A stretch of DNA of 64,000 nt, taken from contig NZ_LMSA01000001.1 of NCBI RefSeq assembly GCF_001427985.1, positions 883,164 to 947,163 of the forward strand. Reading direction: 5' to 3'. How positions within the stretch are numbered: the stretch's first letter is position 1; the number at the start of each line of letters is the position of its first letter. The notes under the pieces were generated by a model. It did no database searches. It was not told where the DNA came from and saw nothing but the letters and a program-made list of their open reading frames with translations. Position numbers and translations under genes: made by a program. Below, one piece after another: positions 7,660 to 15,662 of the stretch. Source of the stretch: Knoellia sp. Soil729. GTDB lineage: Bacteria; Actinomycetota; Actinomycetes; Actinomycetales; Dermatophilaceae.

Positions 7660-8869
7660 GGGATGAATCCTCCCCCACCAGCGGCAGGAGATGGACGCCG
7701 TCACCGGGCCGAATCTCGGTGGTCTCGGCACCGACGACCGCGAGGTGCGTCGCATCGGCGAGCGCTCCCAGCATGTGCGAGCCCTGCCCACCGGAGGGCC
7801 GCGCCCCGTCGGCGTCCACGACGACTCGGGTGAACTCGACCTTGCCCGGGATCGATGACCACCCCTGCGACGCAACGCTGTCCGTCGTCACCGGCTCGGG
7901 GTCGAGCCCGGCCAGGGCCCGCAACACCGGCAGGACGAAGACGTGGAAGGACACGAACGAGCTCACGGGGTTGCCGGGCAGGGTGATGATCGGTGTGCGG
8001 CGGTCACCCACGACGCCGCCGCCCTGGGGCATCCCGGGACGCATGGCGACCTTGACGAAGTCGACGGTGCCCGTGGCCGACAGGACCTCCTTGACGGTGT
8101 CGTAGGCGCCCATGGACACCCCGCCGGTGGTGAGGATGAGGTCCGGCTCGCCGGGCACCTGCTCCAGGAGCGACCGCCAGGCGTCGGCATCGTCGGCGAG
8201 GTGGCCCACGCCGACGAGCTCGGCGCCGGCGGCCCGGATGAGGGCGGCGAGCATCGATCCGTTGGAGTCGACGATCTGCCCGTGCTCGAGCGGGAGCCCG
8301 ACCGGCACCAGCTCGTCTCCAGTGGACAGCACATGGACACGGGGCAGGGGCAGGACGAGGACGTCCGGGACGTTGGCGGCGGCGATGAGGGCCAGCCTCC
8401 CGGGCGTCACCCGCACCCCGGCGCGCAGCACCACGTCGCCGGCGCGCACGTCCTCGCCGCGTCGACGCAGGTGTCGACCGGCCTCGGCCGCCAACGTCAG
8501 CGCCACCCGCGACACTCCCCCGTCGCTGGCCTCGACCGGCACGACCGCATCGGCCCCCTCGGGCATCGGGGCACCGGTCATGATCCGCATCGACGCCCCG
8601 GCCCGCAGCACATGGGCCCGCGTGTCCCCCGCAGCGATGTCCCCGTCGACCTCCAGGACCGCCGGCGACGCTGGCGTCGCGCCGACGACGTCGGCCGAGC
8701 GGACGGCATACCCGTCCATGGCACTGTTGTCGAAGCCCGGAAGGTCGACGGCAGCAACGACATCCGCGGCCAGCACCCGGCCCAGCGACTCCGTCAGCCC
8801 CACCGTCACGGGCGGCAGCGCCGAGACCAGGCCGACCAGCGCTGCCCGGTGCTCCTCGACCGTCCTCAC
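7646..8869 (-). CDS. moeA: Gephyrin-like molybdopterin molybdotransferase (MoeA/Glp)
   Basis: A 407-aa MoeA protein: the N-terminal part has DLPGFDNSAMDGYAVRSADV, the catalytic MPT-binding domain has VHVLSTGDELV, ILTTGGVSMGAYD and IITLPGNPVSSFVSF, and a C-terminal beta domain follows. MoeA inserts molybdate into adenylated molybdopterin. In corynebacteria the homologue at this locus (Glp) also binds FtsZ and a membrane receptor to organise division; the receptor-like gene here is 1.7 kb downstream in the same run. The GTG start overlaps the UGPase stop (GTGA). Whether this protein is a cofactor enzyme, a divisome protein or both cannot be told from sequence. Confidence 0.9.
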   Translation of the reverse strand: MRTVEEHRAALVGLVSALPPVTVGLTESLGRVLAADVVAAVDLPGFDNSAMDGYAVRSADVVGATPASPAVLEVDGDIAAGDTRAHVLRAGASMRIMTGAPMPEGADAVVPVEASDGGVSRVALTLAAEAGRHLRRRGEDVRAGDVVLRAGVRVTPGRLALIAAANVPDVLVLPLPRVHVLSTGDELVPVGLPLEHGQIVDSNGSMLAALIRAAGAELVGVGHLADDADAWRSLLEQVPGEPDLILTTGGVSMGAYDTVKEVLSATGTVDFVKVAMRPGMPQGGGVVGDRRTPIITLPGNPVSSFVSFHVFVLPVLRALAGLDPEPVTTDSVASQGWSSIPGKVEFTRVVVDADGARPSGGQGSHMLGALADATHLAVVGAETTEIRPGDGVHLLPLVGEDSSRGHR

Positions 8870-10251
8870 GCGTCACCCTCGAGTCGGGAGCCGTCCGGGA
8901 TCGTGCGCGGCTCGGCGGCCTTGACCCTCACGTCCCCGACGCACGACACGTCGCGGCCGAACGTCACGTCACCGTCGACGACGAGCGACCGCGCCTGCCT
9001 GATCGAGGGCACCCCGTGCGGGAAGCGCGCGTCGAAGTCGGCGATGAACCTGAACTCACCCGACAGGTCGATGAAGGGCTCCTCGTGGTCGATGAGCGAG
9101 ACCACCCGGCTGGCCGAGTCGAGCTCGTAGACGTCGGAGCGCACCAGGAGCAGCTCGTTGGTGGTCTTCACCGGGCGGAACCGGTCGCGGGGCACCAGGA
9201 GTGCCCGCGATCCCTCGAAGACCTCGACGGCCGACCCCATGGACGACTCGATCTGGATGACGGGTGTCGAGTCCTTGCGGGTCGGGTCGACCGTCTTGCG
9301 GTTGACGATGATGGGCAGCTCGAGGACGCCGGCGCGCTCGGCCAGCTCAGCGGCAAGTGCGTCGAGGTCCACCCAGAGGTTGTTGACGTGGAAGTACTCG
9401 TGCCGCTCGTTGTCGGCGAAGTACTCCTCCTCGCCGGGAGCCACCTGAGCGGAGTCTCGCAGGACGAGCCGGCCGTCGTCGCGGCGGTGGGCGAGGTGCC
9501 CGCCCTTGCGGTCGTTGCGCGTGCGCTGGCAGACCTCGGCGACGTAGGGAATGCCCTGGTCCGCCATCCACACCGGGATGCGGGGGTCGCACACCGCCCC
9601 GAGGTTGTCGGCATTGGACAGGAAGAGGTGACGGAAGCCCCTCTCCCGCAACGTGTCCAGCAACCCGCTGGACTGGAGCGCGACGTAGACGTCGCCGTGA
9701 CCCGGCGGGCACCACTCGAGCTCCGGGGCCTGCGGCCACGACACCGGGCTCAGGTCGTCCTCACGCAGCTTGGGCTCGGCGCTCTGGGTGAAGCTCAGCG
9801 GCAGCCCCTCGACCTCGAGCGCGTCGTAGGCCGCGAGCACCTCGAGCGTCTCCTCCTGCGTGCGGAACGAGTCCATGAACACCAGCGGCAGCTCGACGTC
9901 GTACTCCTCGCGGATCGCGAGCACCTGGCGGGCGATGATGTCGAGGAAGGTGAGGCCGTCGCGCACCGGCAGCGCCGACTTGGGTCCACTGATGCCCATC
10001 GACGTGCCGAGTCCGCCGTTGAGCTTGAGCACGACCGAGGTGGTGAGCGCCTCACGGGCCAGTGCCTTGTCGACGGCGAGGTCGCCGAGCGCCTGCACCT
10101 CGCCGAGTGGCTCGATGGTGTCCTCGTGGATGTAGCCGGTCGCGTCCTGCTCGAGCATCGCGTAGAACCGGGTGAACGCACCGATCGCCCGCTCGTCCAC
10201 CCCACGCGCACGCATCAGCTCGGTGCCCTGCTGCAGCCCTTCGATACTCAT
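8866..10251 (-). CDS. UTP-glucose-1-phosphate uridylyltransferase, eukaryotic-type (UDPGP family)
   Basis: A 461-aa enzyme making UDP-glucose from UTP and glucose-1-phosphate, for envelope glycans and trehalose. It has the eukaryotic UGPase signature KLNGGLGTSMGISGPKSALP (residues about 76-95), then FMDSFRTQEET, a uridine-binding GHGDVYVAL and FLSNADNLGA; the shorter bacterial GalU type differs clearly. In other actinobacteria the galU gene occupies this position ahead of moeA and rimJ, so an unrelated enzyme with the same activity seems to have replaced it. TAGGGT lies six bases before the ATG, indicating a leaderless transcript that also reads through moeA-moaC-moaB. Confidence 0.92.
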   Translation of the reverse strand: MSIEGLQQGTELMRARGVDERAIGAFTRFYAMLEQDATGYIHEDTIEPLGEVQALGDLAVDKALAREALTTSVVLKLNGGLGTSMGISGPKSALPVRDGLTFLDIIARQVLAIREEYDVELPLVFMDSFRTQEETLEVLAAYDALEVEGLPLSFTQSAEPKLREDDLSPVSWPQAPELEWCPPGHGDVYVALQSSGLLDTLRERGFRHLFLSNADNLGAVCDPRIPVWMADQGIPYVAEVCQRTRNDRKGGHLAHRRDDGRLVLRDSAQVAPGEEEYFADNERHEYFHVNNLWVDLDALAAELAERAGVLELPIIVNRKTVDPTRKDSTPVIQIESSMGSAVEVFEGSRALLVPRDRFRPVKTTNELLLVRSDVYELDSASRVVSLIDHEEPFIDLSGEFRFIADFDARFPHGVPSIRQARSLVVDGDVTFGRDVSCVGDVRVKAAEPRTIPDGSRLEGDA

Positions 10252-10257
10252 GTCGTC

Positions 10258-10317
10258 ACCCTAGGCGAGCGGCCAGCCGCCGTGCAGGCACCGGTACCAG
10301 TGCGGGTGGACCACACT
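10258..10317. promoter_or_regulatory. Divergent leaderless promoters for UGPase and cyclo-ligase
   Basis: On the minus strand TAGGGT (10258-10263) sits six bases before the UGPase ATG. On the plus strand CACACT (10312-10317) sits six bases before the GTG at 10324. Neither gene has a Shine-Dalgarno sequence. Confidence 0.6.
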
Positions 10318-10323
10318 GGGAGC

Positions 10324-10884
10324 GTGACCCGGGACCTCGCCAGCAACGCCAAGGCTGCGCTGCGGCCGTCGCTGCTCGCGGCCCGCCGTGAGACCGCGTC
10401 CTCCCGCGACCGCGACGCGGACGACCGAGCGCTGGCCACCCAGGTCCTCTCCGTCGTGACGCGGCTCGGCCTGCGGGAGGGCGACACCGTCGCGGCCTAC
10501 GAGGCGCTGCGCACCGAGCCACCCACGTCGGCGACCATCGACACCCTGGTGGCACACGGCATACGGGTCATCGTCCCGATCACGTTGCCGGACAACGACC
10601 TTGACTGGTGCGATGCACGTGACACCCACCGTATGCCGCTGGGTCCCGATACGATCTCGTCCGCCGGTCTCGTCCTCACCCCTGGGCTGGCGGTGGACCT
10701 GGTCGGCACGCGGTTGGGCCGCGGTGGCGGCAGCTATGACCGGGCGCTGCTGCGCCGCTCCCCTGACGCGCGCGTGCTCGTCGTCCTCCACCCGGGCGAG
10801 ATCCACCCGGTCCGGCTGCCGGCGGACGAGCTCGACCAGCCCGTCGACGGCGCGCTGACCGTCGCCGGGGTGACAGAGTTCTGA
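10324..10884 (+). CDS. 5-formyltetrahydrofolate cyclo-ligase
   Basis: A 186-aa enzyme that converts 5-formyl-THF to 5,10-methenyl-THF with ATP, salvaging folate in the cytosol. Family features are the basic N-terminus (LRPSLLAARRETASSRDRDAD), the DLVGTRLGRGGGSYDRAL loop (folate and ATP site) and the LHPGEIHPVRLPADELDQPVDG region. The GTG at 10324 is preferred because a -10-like CACACT lies six bases upstream. The gene diverges from UGPase and ends 12 bases before the convergent penicillin-acylase gene. Confidence 0.9.
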   Translation: MTRDLASNAKAALRPSLLAARRETASSRDRDADDRALATQVLSVVTRLGLREGDTVAAYEALRTEPPTSATIDTLVAHGIRVIVPITLPDNDLDWCDARDTHRMPLGPDTISSAGLVLTPGLAVDLVGTRLGRGGGSYDRALLRRSPDARVLVVLHPGEIHPVRLPADELDQPVDGALTVAGVTEF

Positions 10885-10895
10885 CGTCCCGACCC

Positions 10896-13568
10896 TCAGG
10901 AGGCCTTCTCGGGGACCAGGGACAGCTCGTCCTCGGCGCTCTCACGGACGGCCTTCTCGGTGAAGGGCCAGGGGTCCTGGCGGCCCTTGACCCAGTCCTC
11001 GGTCTGGTCGTCATAGTGGCTGCTGAACGCGTGGCCGCTCGCGCCGGTCTGGTTGATCCACGTCGACCGGTCGAGGTTGCCGAGGTCGACGACCATGCGC
11101 ATGGAGGGCGCCCAGTTGGTCTCGTAGCCGACGCTCGCGTCCCATCCGTTGGCGTTGACGATCGAGGACCCACCCGGCATCCGGTGGCCTCCACGGTTGA
11201 AGACCGCCCGGACGTAGCCCGGGACGCTGTCGCCCCCGAGGACCTGGTGGGTGAGCTCGAGGGTGTGCAGGGCACCCCAACGCCAGTCGTCGGGGTCCTT
11301 GCCGAGTCGCTTGGTCAGCTCCAGGCGGGCCTCGACCTGGGCCTGGCGCAGGATCTCGTCACGCCCCTCGGTGACCCCGGCGGTCTGGCGGTTGTCCCAC
11401 CAGGCGCTCTTGGGGTTGTCCAGGAGCCTGCCGACGGCCGCGAAGTAGCGGCTGCCGCCGTTGGCCTGGAGGTCCTCGGGGACCTCGTCGTCGAAGAGGA
11501 GCCGCAGGAGGTTGGCCCACACGGCGTTGTAGTAGGCCGCGGCCGCACCCGCACGGGAGTCGTCGGCCGGTGTCGTGTGGTCCCAGTCGCGCAGCAGGTC
11601 CTGCGCCTCGCGGGTGAACTCCGCCTCGGTCTCGGAGTCCTCGGCACCTCGCAGGGGCACCGCGAGCAGCGCCTTGACGAGGACCGGCGCGAACTCGTTG
11701 CGGGTGTCCAGCTGGATGCTGGCCATCTTCTGGGCGGTGACCTTGCCGCCGTCCTTGGTCGCCTGGGTGATGAGGTCACGGATGCGCTGTGCGCGGTAGC
11801 CGTAGTCCCACTGCGTGGTGAGGAACGGCGTGGCGCTCGCGGTGACGGCCTGGTTGGCCGTGACGAGGAAGCCCTCCGGCGGGTCGAGCGAGGTGGGCAT
11901 CGACTCGAAGGGCACGTCACCCTTCCAGTCGTAGGCCTCGTCCCAGCCCGGCGCCGGCCAGTAGCCCGGGGGCGACCCGGGGAAGGCCGACGTCCGGACC
12001 GGCACCTGGCCCGGCGCCTGGTAGCCGATGTGCCCGTCGACGTCGGCATAGATGAGGTTCTGGGCCGGCACGGCGAAGGACCTCGCAGCCTCCCGGAACT
12101 CCGGGAAGTTCTGGGCCGCGTTGAGCTTGAGGATGGCGTCTGCGGTCTTGGTCGCGCGCAGTCCGGTCCACGCCATCGACACCGCGTAGTCCTGACCGAT
12201 GACGGCGGGGGCGTCGGACTTCGGCACGGGTGAGCGCTCCCCGGCGTCACCGAAGTCCTCGAGCACGTCGGACATGAGCGGACCGTGCCTCGTCGAGCGC
12301 ACCGTCATGCTCACGTCCGCGGCACCGGCCACCTTGATGACCTCGCGGCGGGTGGTGAGGGGCTCGAACGTGGTGCCGCGCAGCACGGTGTCCCCGTCGA
12401 CCTGCTCGAGGTAGAAGTCGCTGACGTCCGGCCCCAGGTTGGTGAAGCCCCACGAGATCCGGTCGTTGTGGCCGATGACCACGCCCGGCACGCCGGAGAA
12501 CGAGAACCCGGCGACCTCGAGGGGGCACTGCTCGGACTTCTGGCGGCAGTGCAGCCCGATCTGGTACCAGATGCCCGGCTGGCCCGGGCTGAGGTGCGGG
12601 TCGTTGGCGAGCAGCGGCTTGCCGGTCGCGGACTTGTCCGGGCCGACGACCCACGAGTTCGAGCCGATGCCGTCGCCGCGACCGAGCAGCTGGGGGACGG
12701 CATCGAGCGCACGTCCCACCGCGGCATACGCCTGCTGTGCGGAGGGTGTGTCGGAGGCCGCCACGATGCGGGCGACCGAGGAGGACGGCGCCGCGGTGGC
12801 CGCACGGGAGCGGGCGAGCGCCGGTGGCACGGCCGACGACTGGCCCCCGGCTGCGGTGGGCTGCCAGTCCTGCGCGGACAGGATCGGCTCGTTGGCGAGG
12901 TCGTAGGGCGGATACAGCTCGGCGATCTGGGTCGGGGTGACGCGGGTGGAGAGGCGTGCGCGCGCCAGCTCGTCGGAGTAGTCGCCGCGCAGGTCCCACG
13001 CCATCGCCTTGAGCCAGGCGATGGAGTCGGCCGGTGTCCAGTCCTCGATGCTGTAGTCCTTCACCCGGGTCCCCAGGACGACGTACTCGAGGGAGGCCTT
13101 GGACGGCGACCGTCCACGCAGGTAGGCGTTGACGCCGTCGGCGTAGGCCTGCAGGTAGGTGCGCGTGGACGGCTCAAGGGTGGGCAGCTCGGCCTCGGCG
13201 ATGCGTCGCCAGCCCATCGTGCGGATGACCTTGTCGGTCTCCAGCCCCGCGTCGCCCACGAGCTCTGACAGGCGCCCGGAGGTGATGTGTCGCCGCAGGT
13301 CCATCTCGAAGAAGCGGTCCTGCGCGTGGACGAACCCCTGCGCCTTGGCGATGTCGGCGACGCTGTCGCCGTAGATCTGCGGGATGCCGCGGTCGTCACG
13401 CAGGACGTCCACCGTGCCGCTCAGGCCCGGGATGGTGATCTGGCCCTCGGTCTGGGGGAAGGAGCGCCGGACGAGGGAGACGCCGACCATCGAGACGACG
13501 AGAGCGGCGACGGCGAGGACGCCGACGACGGCCAACGTCACCCGTCTGGCGACACGGTGGGAAGTCAT
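10896..13568 (-). CDS. Penicillin acylase family Ntn hydrolase
   Basis: An 890-aa exported precursor. An N-terminal membrane helix or signal (residues 10-33) is followed by an alpha-chain region, a spacer rich in Ala/Ser, and the predicted autocleavage point Gly302-Ser303 in GDGIGSNSWVVGP; Ser303 would become the N-terminal nucleophile of the beta chain. Other family features are KPLLANDPHLS, PGVVIGHNDRISWGFTN and a C-terminal HRMPGGSS with NYAP-like WAPSMRMVVDL. The family hydrolyses amide bonds of beta-lactams, N-acyl-homoserine lactones or related acyl compounds; the substrate is not predictable. TAGTCT six bases before the ATG marks a leaderless promoter. Confidence 0.88.
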   Translation of the reverse strand: MTSHRVARRVTLAVVGVLAVAALVVSMVGVSLVRRSFPQTEGQITIPGLSGTVDVLRDDRGIPQIYGDSVADIAKAQGFVHAQDRFFEMDLRRHITSGRLSELVGDAGLETDKVIRTMGWRRIAEAELPTLEPSTRTYLQAYADGVNAYLRGRSPSKASLEYVVLGTRVKDYSIEDWTPADSIAWLKAMAWDLRGDYSDELARARLSTRVTPTQIAELYPPYDLANEPILSAQDWQPTAAGGQSSAVPPALARSRAATAAPSSSVARIVAASDTPSAQQAYAAVGRALDAVPQLLGRGDGIGSNSWVVGPDKSATGKPLLANDPHLSPGQPGIWYQIGLHCRQKSEQCPLEVAGFSFSGVPGVVIGHNDRISWGFTNLGPDVSDFYLEQVDGDTVLRGTTFEPLTTRREVIKVAGAADVSMTVRSTRHGPLMSDVLEDFGDAGERSPVPKSDAPAVIGQDYAVSMAWTGLRATKTADAILKLNAAQNFPEFREAARSFAVPAQNLIYADVDGHIGYQAPGQVPVRTSAFPGSPPGYWPAPGWDEAYDWKGDVPFESMPTSLDPPEGFLVTANQAVTASATPFLTTQWDYGYRAQRIRDLITQATKDGGKVTAQKMASIQLDTRNEFAPVLVKALLAVPLRGAEDSETEAEFTREAQDLLRDWDHTTPADDSRAGAAAAYYNAVWANLLRLLFDDEVPEDLQANGGSRYFAAVGRLLDNPKSAWWDNRQTAGVTEGRDEILRQAQVEARLELTKRLGKDPDDWRWGALHTLELTHQVLGGDSVPGYVRAVFNRGGHRMPGGSSIVNANGWDASVGYETNWAPSMRMVVDLGNLDRSTWINQTGASGHAFSSHYDDQTEDWVKGRQDPWPFTEKAVRESAEDELSLVPEKAS

Positions 13569-13574
13569 CCTGCG

Positions 13575-13580
13575 AGACTA
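13575..13580 (-). promoter_or_regulatory. -10 element of the acylase gene (leaderless)
   Basis: TAGTCT on the minus strand is separated by six bases from the ATG at 13568, with no Shine-Dalgarno sequence. Confidence 0.55.
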
Positions 13581-13614
13581 GGTCAGTCCACCGCGACGAC
13601 GAACAGGACGGGCC

Positions 13615-15192
13615 GTGACCGACACCCCCGGTGTGCCGCGTCTTCTCAGCGGTGCCCGGGAGACGATGGCTGCCGCCGACTCCGGCAACCTGCACGCCCT
13701 CTCGATCGCCCTGCTCATCGGTGCAGTCGTGCTCATCACGGCCATCGCGGCCGTGCGGCTCTCGACCCGCTCCGGCCTGCCCTCGCTCCTCATCTATCTC
13801 GGCATCGGCATCGCCCTGGGCAACCGTGGACTGGGCATCGACTTCTCCGACGAGGAGCTGACCCAGGTCCTCGGCTACGCGGCCCTCATCCTCATCCTCA
13901 CCGAGGGCGGGGTGACGACGAAATGGGAGTCGATCAAGGGCTCGCTCGCCCCGGCGGCCGCGCTGGCCACGGTGGGCGTCCTCGTCTCCATCGGCGTCGT
14001 CGCGGTGGCGGCACACTTCGTGCTCGACATGTCGTGGAACGTCGCCCTCCTCATCGGGGCGATCCTCGCCTCGACCGACGCCGCCGCGGTGTTCGCCGTG
14101 CTGCGTAGGGTGCCGCTGCCGCGCCGGATCAGCGGCATGCTCGAGGCGGAGTCGGGCTTCAACGACGCCCCCGTCGTCATCCTTGTGACAGCGCTGGCAG
14201 GGCAGACCGCCACCTCCGACTCCTTGGCGGTGGGGTCGATCGCACTGCTCGTCGTCGCCGAGCTCGTCGCCGGCTCGGCCATCGGCCTGGCGGTGGGCTG
14301 GCTCGGCGGCCGGTTCATGGCGCGGGTGGCCGGCGGCTCCTCGGCGCTGTTCGCCATCGGGGTCGTGACGATCTCCGTGCTCGCCTACGCCGCGGCCGAC
14401 ACGGTGCACGCGTCGGGGTTCATCGCCTGCTACCTCGCCTCGCTGGTGCTGGGCAACCTTGGCCTGCCGCACCGGGCCTCGATGCTCGGCTTCGCGACGG
14501 CACTCGGCTGGCTGGCCCAGATCGGGCTCTTCGTCCTGCTCGGGCTGCTCGCCGACCCCTCCGGTTTCCCCTCGCAGATCCTGCCCGCCCTGGTGCTGGG
14601 GCTCGTCCTGCTGCTGGTGGCGCGCCCCCTGTCGGTCATCGTGTCGTGCGCGCCGTTCGGGCTGGGCTGGCGCGCCCAGGTGTTCCTGTCGTGGGCCGGG
14701 CTGCGTGGTGCCGTGCCGGTCGTGCTCGCGACGGTGCCGCTCACCGTCGGCACCCCGGGCGTCGACTGGGTCTTCAACCTCGTCTTCGTCCTCGTCGTCA
14801 TGTTCACGCTCGTCCAGGCGCCGACGCTGCCCTGGGTCGCGAACCGGCTCGGCCTCGACACCTCCCACCACTCGGTCGACCTCACCGTCGAGACCACGGC
14901 CTTCGACGACATCGGCGCCCACCTCATGGAGGTGACCGTGGGCCCCACCTCGCGACTGGCCGGGGTGCAGGTCTACGAGCTGCGCCTGCCACCGGGGGCC
15001 AACGTGGCGCTCATCGTGCGCGACGACGTCGCCTTCGTGCCGAAGGAGACCACCCCGCTGCACCGCCGCGACCAGATGCTCATCATCACCCCTGCCGCCG
15101 TGCGTTCAGTCGTCGAGAGACGCCTGTATGCCGTGAGCCAGGGCGGCCGCCTCGCCGGCTGGTCCGCTGCCGACGGGGCCGCGTCGCCCTGA
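13615..15192 (+). CDS. Potassium/cation-proton antiporter with RCK-C (TrkA-C) domain
   Basis: A 525-aa membrane antiporter of the CPA1 NhaP/CvrA type. About twelve hydrophobic helices cover residues 25-410, including ASTDAAAVFAVLRRVPLPRR and EAESGFNDAPVVIL, the conserved ion-binding Asp regions of the family. A cytosolic C-terminal domain of about 100 residues (MEVTVGPTSRLAGVQVYELR through RRDQMLIITP) matches the regulatory TrkA-C fold. It is inferred to exchange K+ or Na+ for H+. The GTG at 13615 is used; an ATG at 13666 preceded by GGGAGA is an equally reasonable start. Confidence 0.88.
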   Translation: MTDTPGVPRLLSGARETMAAADSGNLHALSIALLIGAVVLITAIAAVRLSTRSGLPSLLIYLGIGIALGNRGLGIDFSDEELTQVLGYAALILILTEGGVTTKWESIKGSLAPAAALATVGVLVSIGVVAVAAHFVLDMSWNVALLIGAILASTDAAAVFAVLRRVPLPRRISGMLEAESGFNDAPVVILVTALAGQTATSDSLAVGSIALLVVAELVAGSAIGLAVGWLGGRFMARVAGGSSALFAIGVVTISVLAYAAADTVHASGFIACYLASLVLGNLGLPHRASMLGFATALGWLAQIGLFVLLGLLADPSGFPSQILPALVLGLVLLLVARPLSVIVSCAPFGLGWRAQVFLSWAGLRGAVPVVLATVPLTVGTPGVDWVFNLVFVLVVMFTLVQAPTLPWVANRLGLDTSHHSVDLTVETTAFDDIGAHLMEVTVGPTSRLAGVQVYELRLPPGANVALIVRDDVAFVPKETTPLHRRDQMLIITPAAVRSVVERRLYAVSQGGRLAGWSAADGAASP

Positions 15193-15312
15193 CTCGTGGC
15201 TGCTGAGCGGTCCGGCGGCCGGACACGGAGGGTGGGCGGACGGCATACCGGAGCACTCCCGTGCGTTCCGTATCCTAGGAACCGCTCATCCCGCAGTGCC
15301 CAGGAGGAAACA

Positions 15313-15630
15313 GTGCCCACGTACGCCTACGCGTGCCGCGAATGCGACCACCGTTTCGAGGTCGTGCAGTCCTTCAGCGACGACTCACTGTCCGTCTGCC
15401 CCGAGTGTGACGGGTCCCTGCGCAAGGTCTTCAACTCGGTGGGCGTCGTCTTCAAGGGTGGCGGGTTCTACCGCACCGACTCCCGCGCCGCCTCGAGCAG
15501 CTCGACCGGTGCAGCGAGCACGAACGGCTCCTCCGACTCCGGGTCGAGCAGCAGCTCCTCGAAGCCGGCCGCCGACACGACGTCCAGCAGCAAGCCCGCG
15601 TCGGCAGCAGCCTCCAGCTCGCCTGCCTGA
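15313..15630 (+). CDS. FmdB-family zinc ribbon protein
   Basis: A 105-aa protein. The first 50 residues form a zinc ribbon with CRECDHRFE and CPECDGSLRKVF (two CxxC pairs), ending in the family motif FKGGGFYRTDSR. The remaining half is a low-complexity Ser/Ala/Lys tail. FmdB-like proteins are putative regulators; function is unknown. AGGAGG lies 4-10 bases before the GTG and is one of the strongest ribosome binding sites in the window. From memory a homologue neighbours the cyclo-ligase gene in mycobacteria as well. Confidence 0.88.
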   Translation: MPTYAYACRECDHRFEVVQSFSDDSLSVCPECDGSLRKVFNSVGVVFKGGGFYRTDSRAASSSSTGAASTNGSSDSGSSSSSSKPAADTTSSSKPASAAASSSPA

Positions 15631-15662
15631 CCCGGCCCATCGGGCTCCGGCCCTCGCTCAGG

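Noticed and set aside
6009-8869. Molybdenum-cofactor riboswitch before the moa genes
   Set aside because: The genes are joined by overlaps and read from a leaderless UGPase promoter, leaving no leader for a riboswitch.
13396-15063. 555-codon minus-strand frame opposite the antiporter
   Set aside because: Shadow frame; charged low-complexity composition and no homology pattern, while the antiporter on the plus strand is clear.
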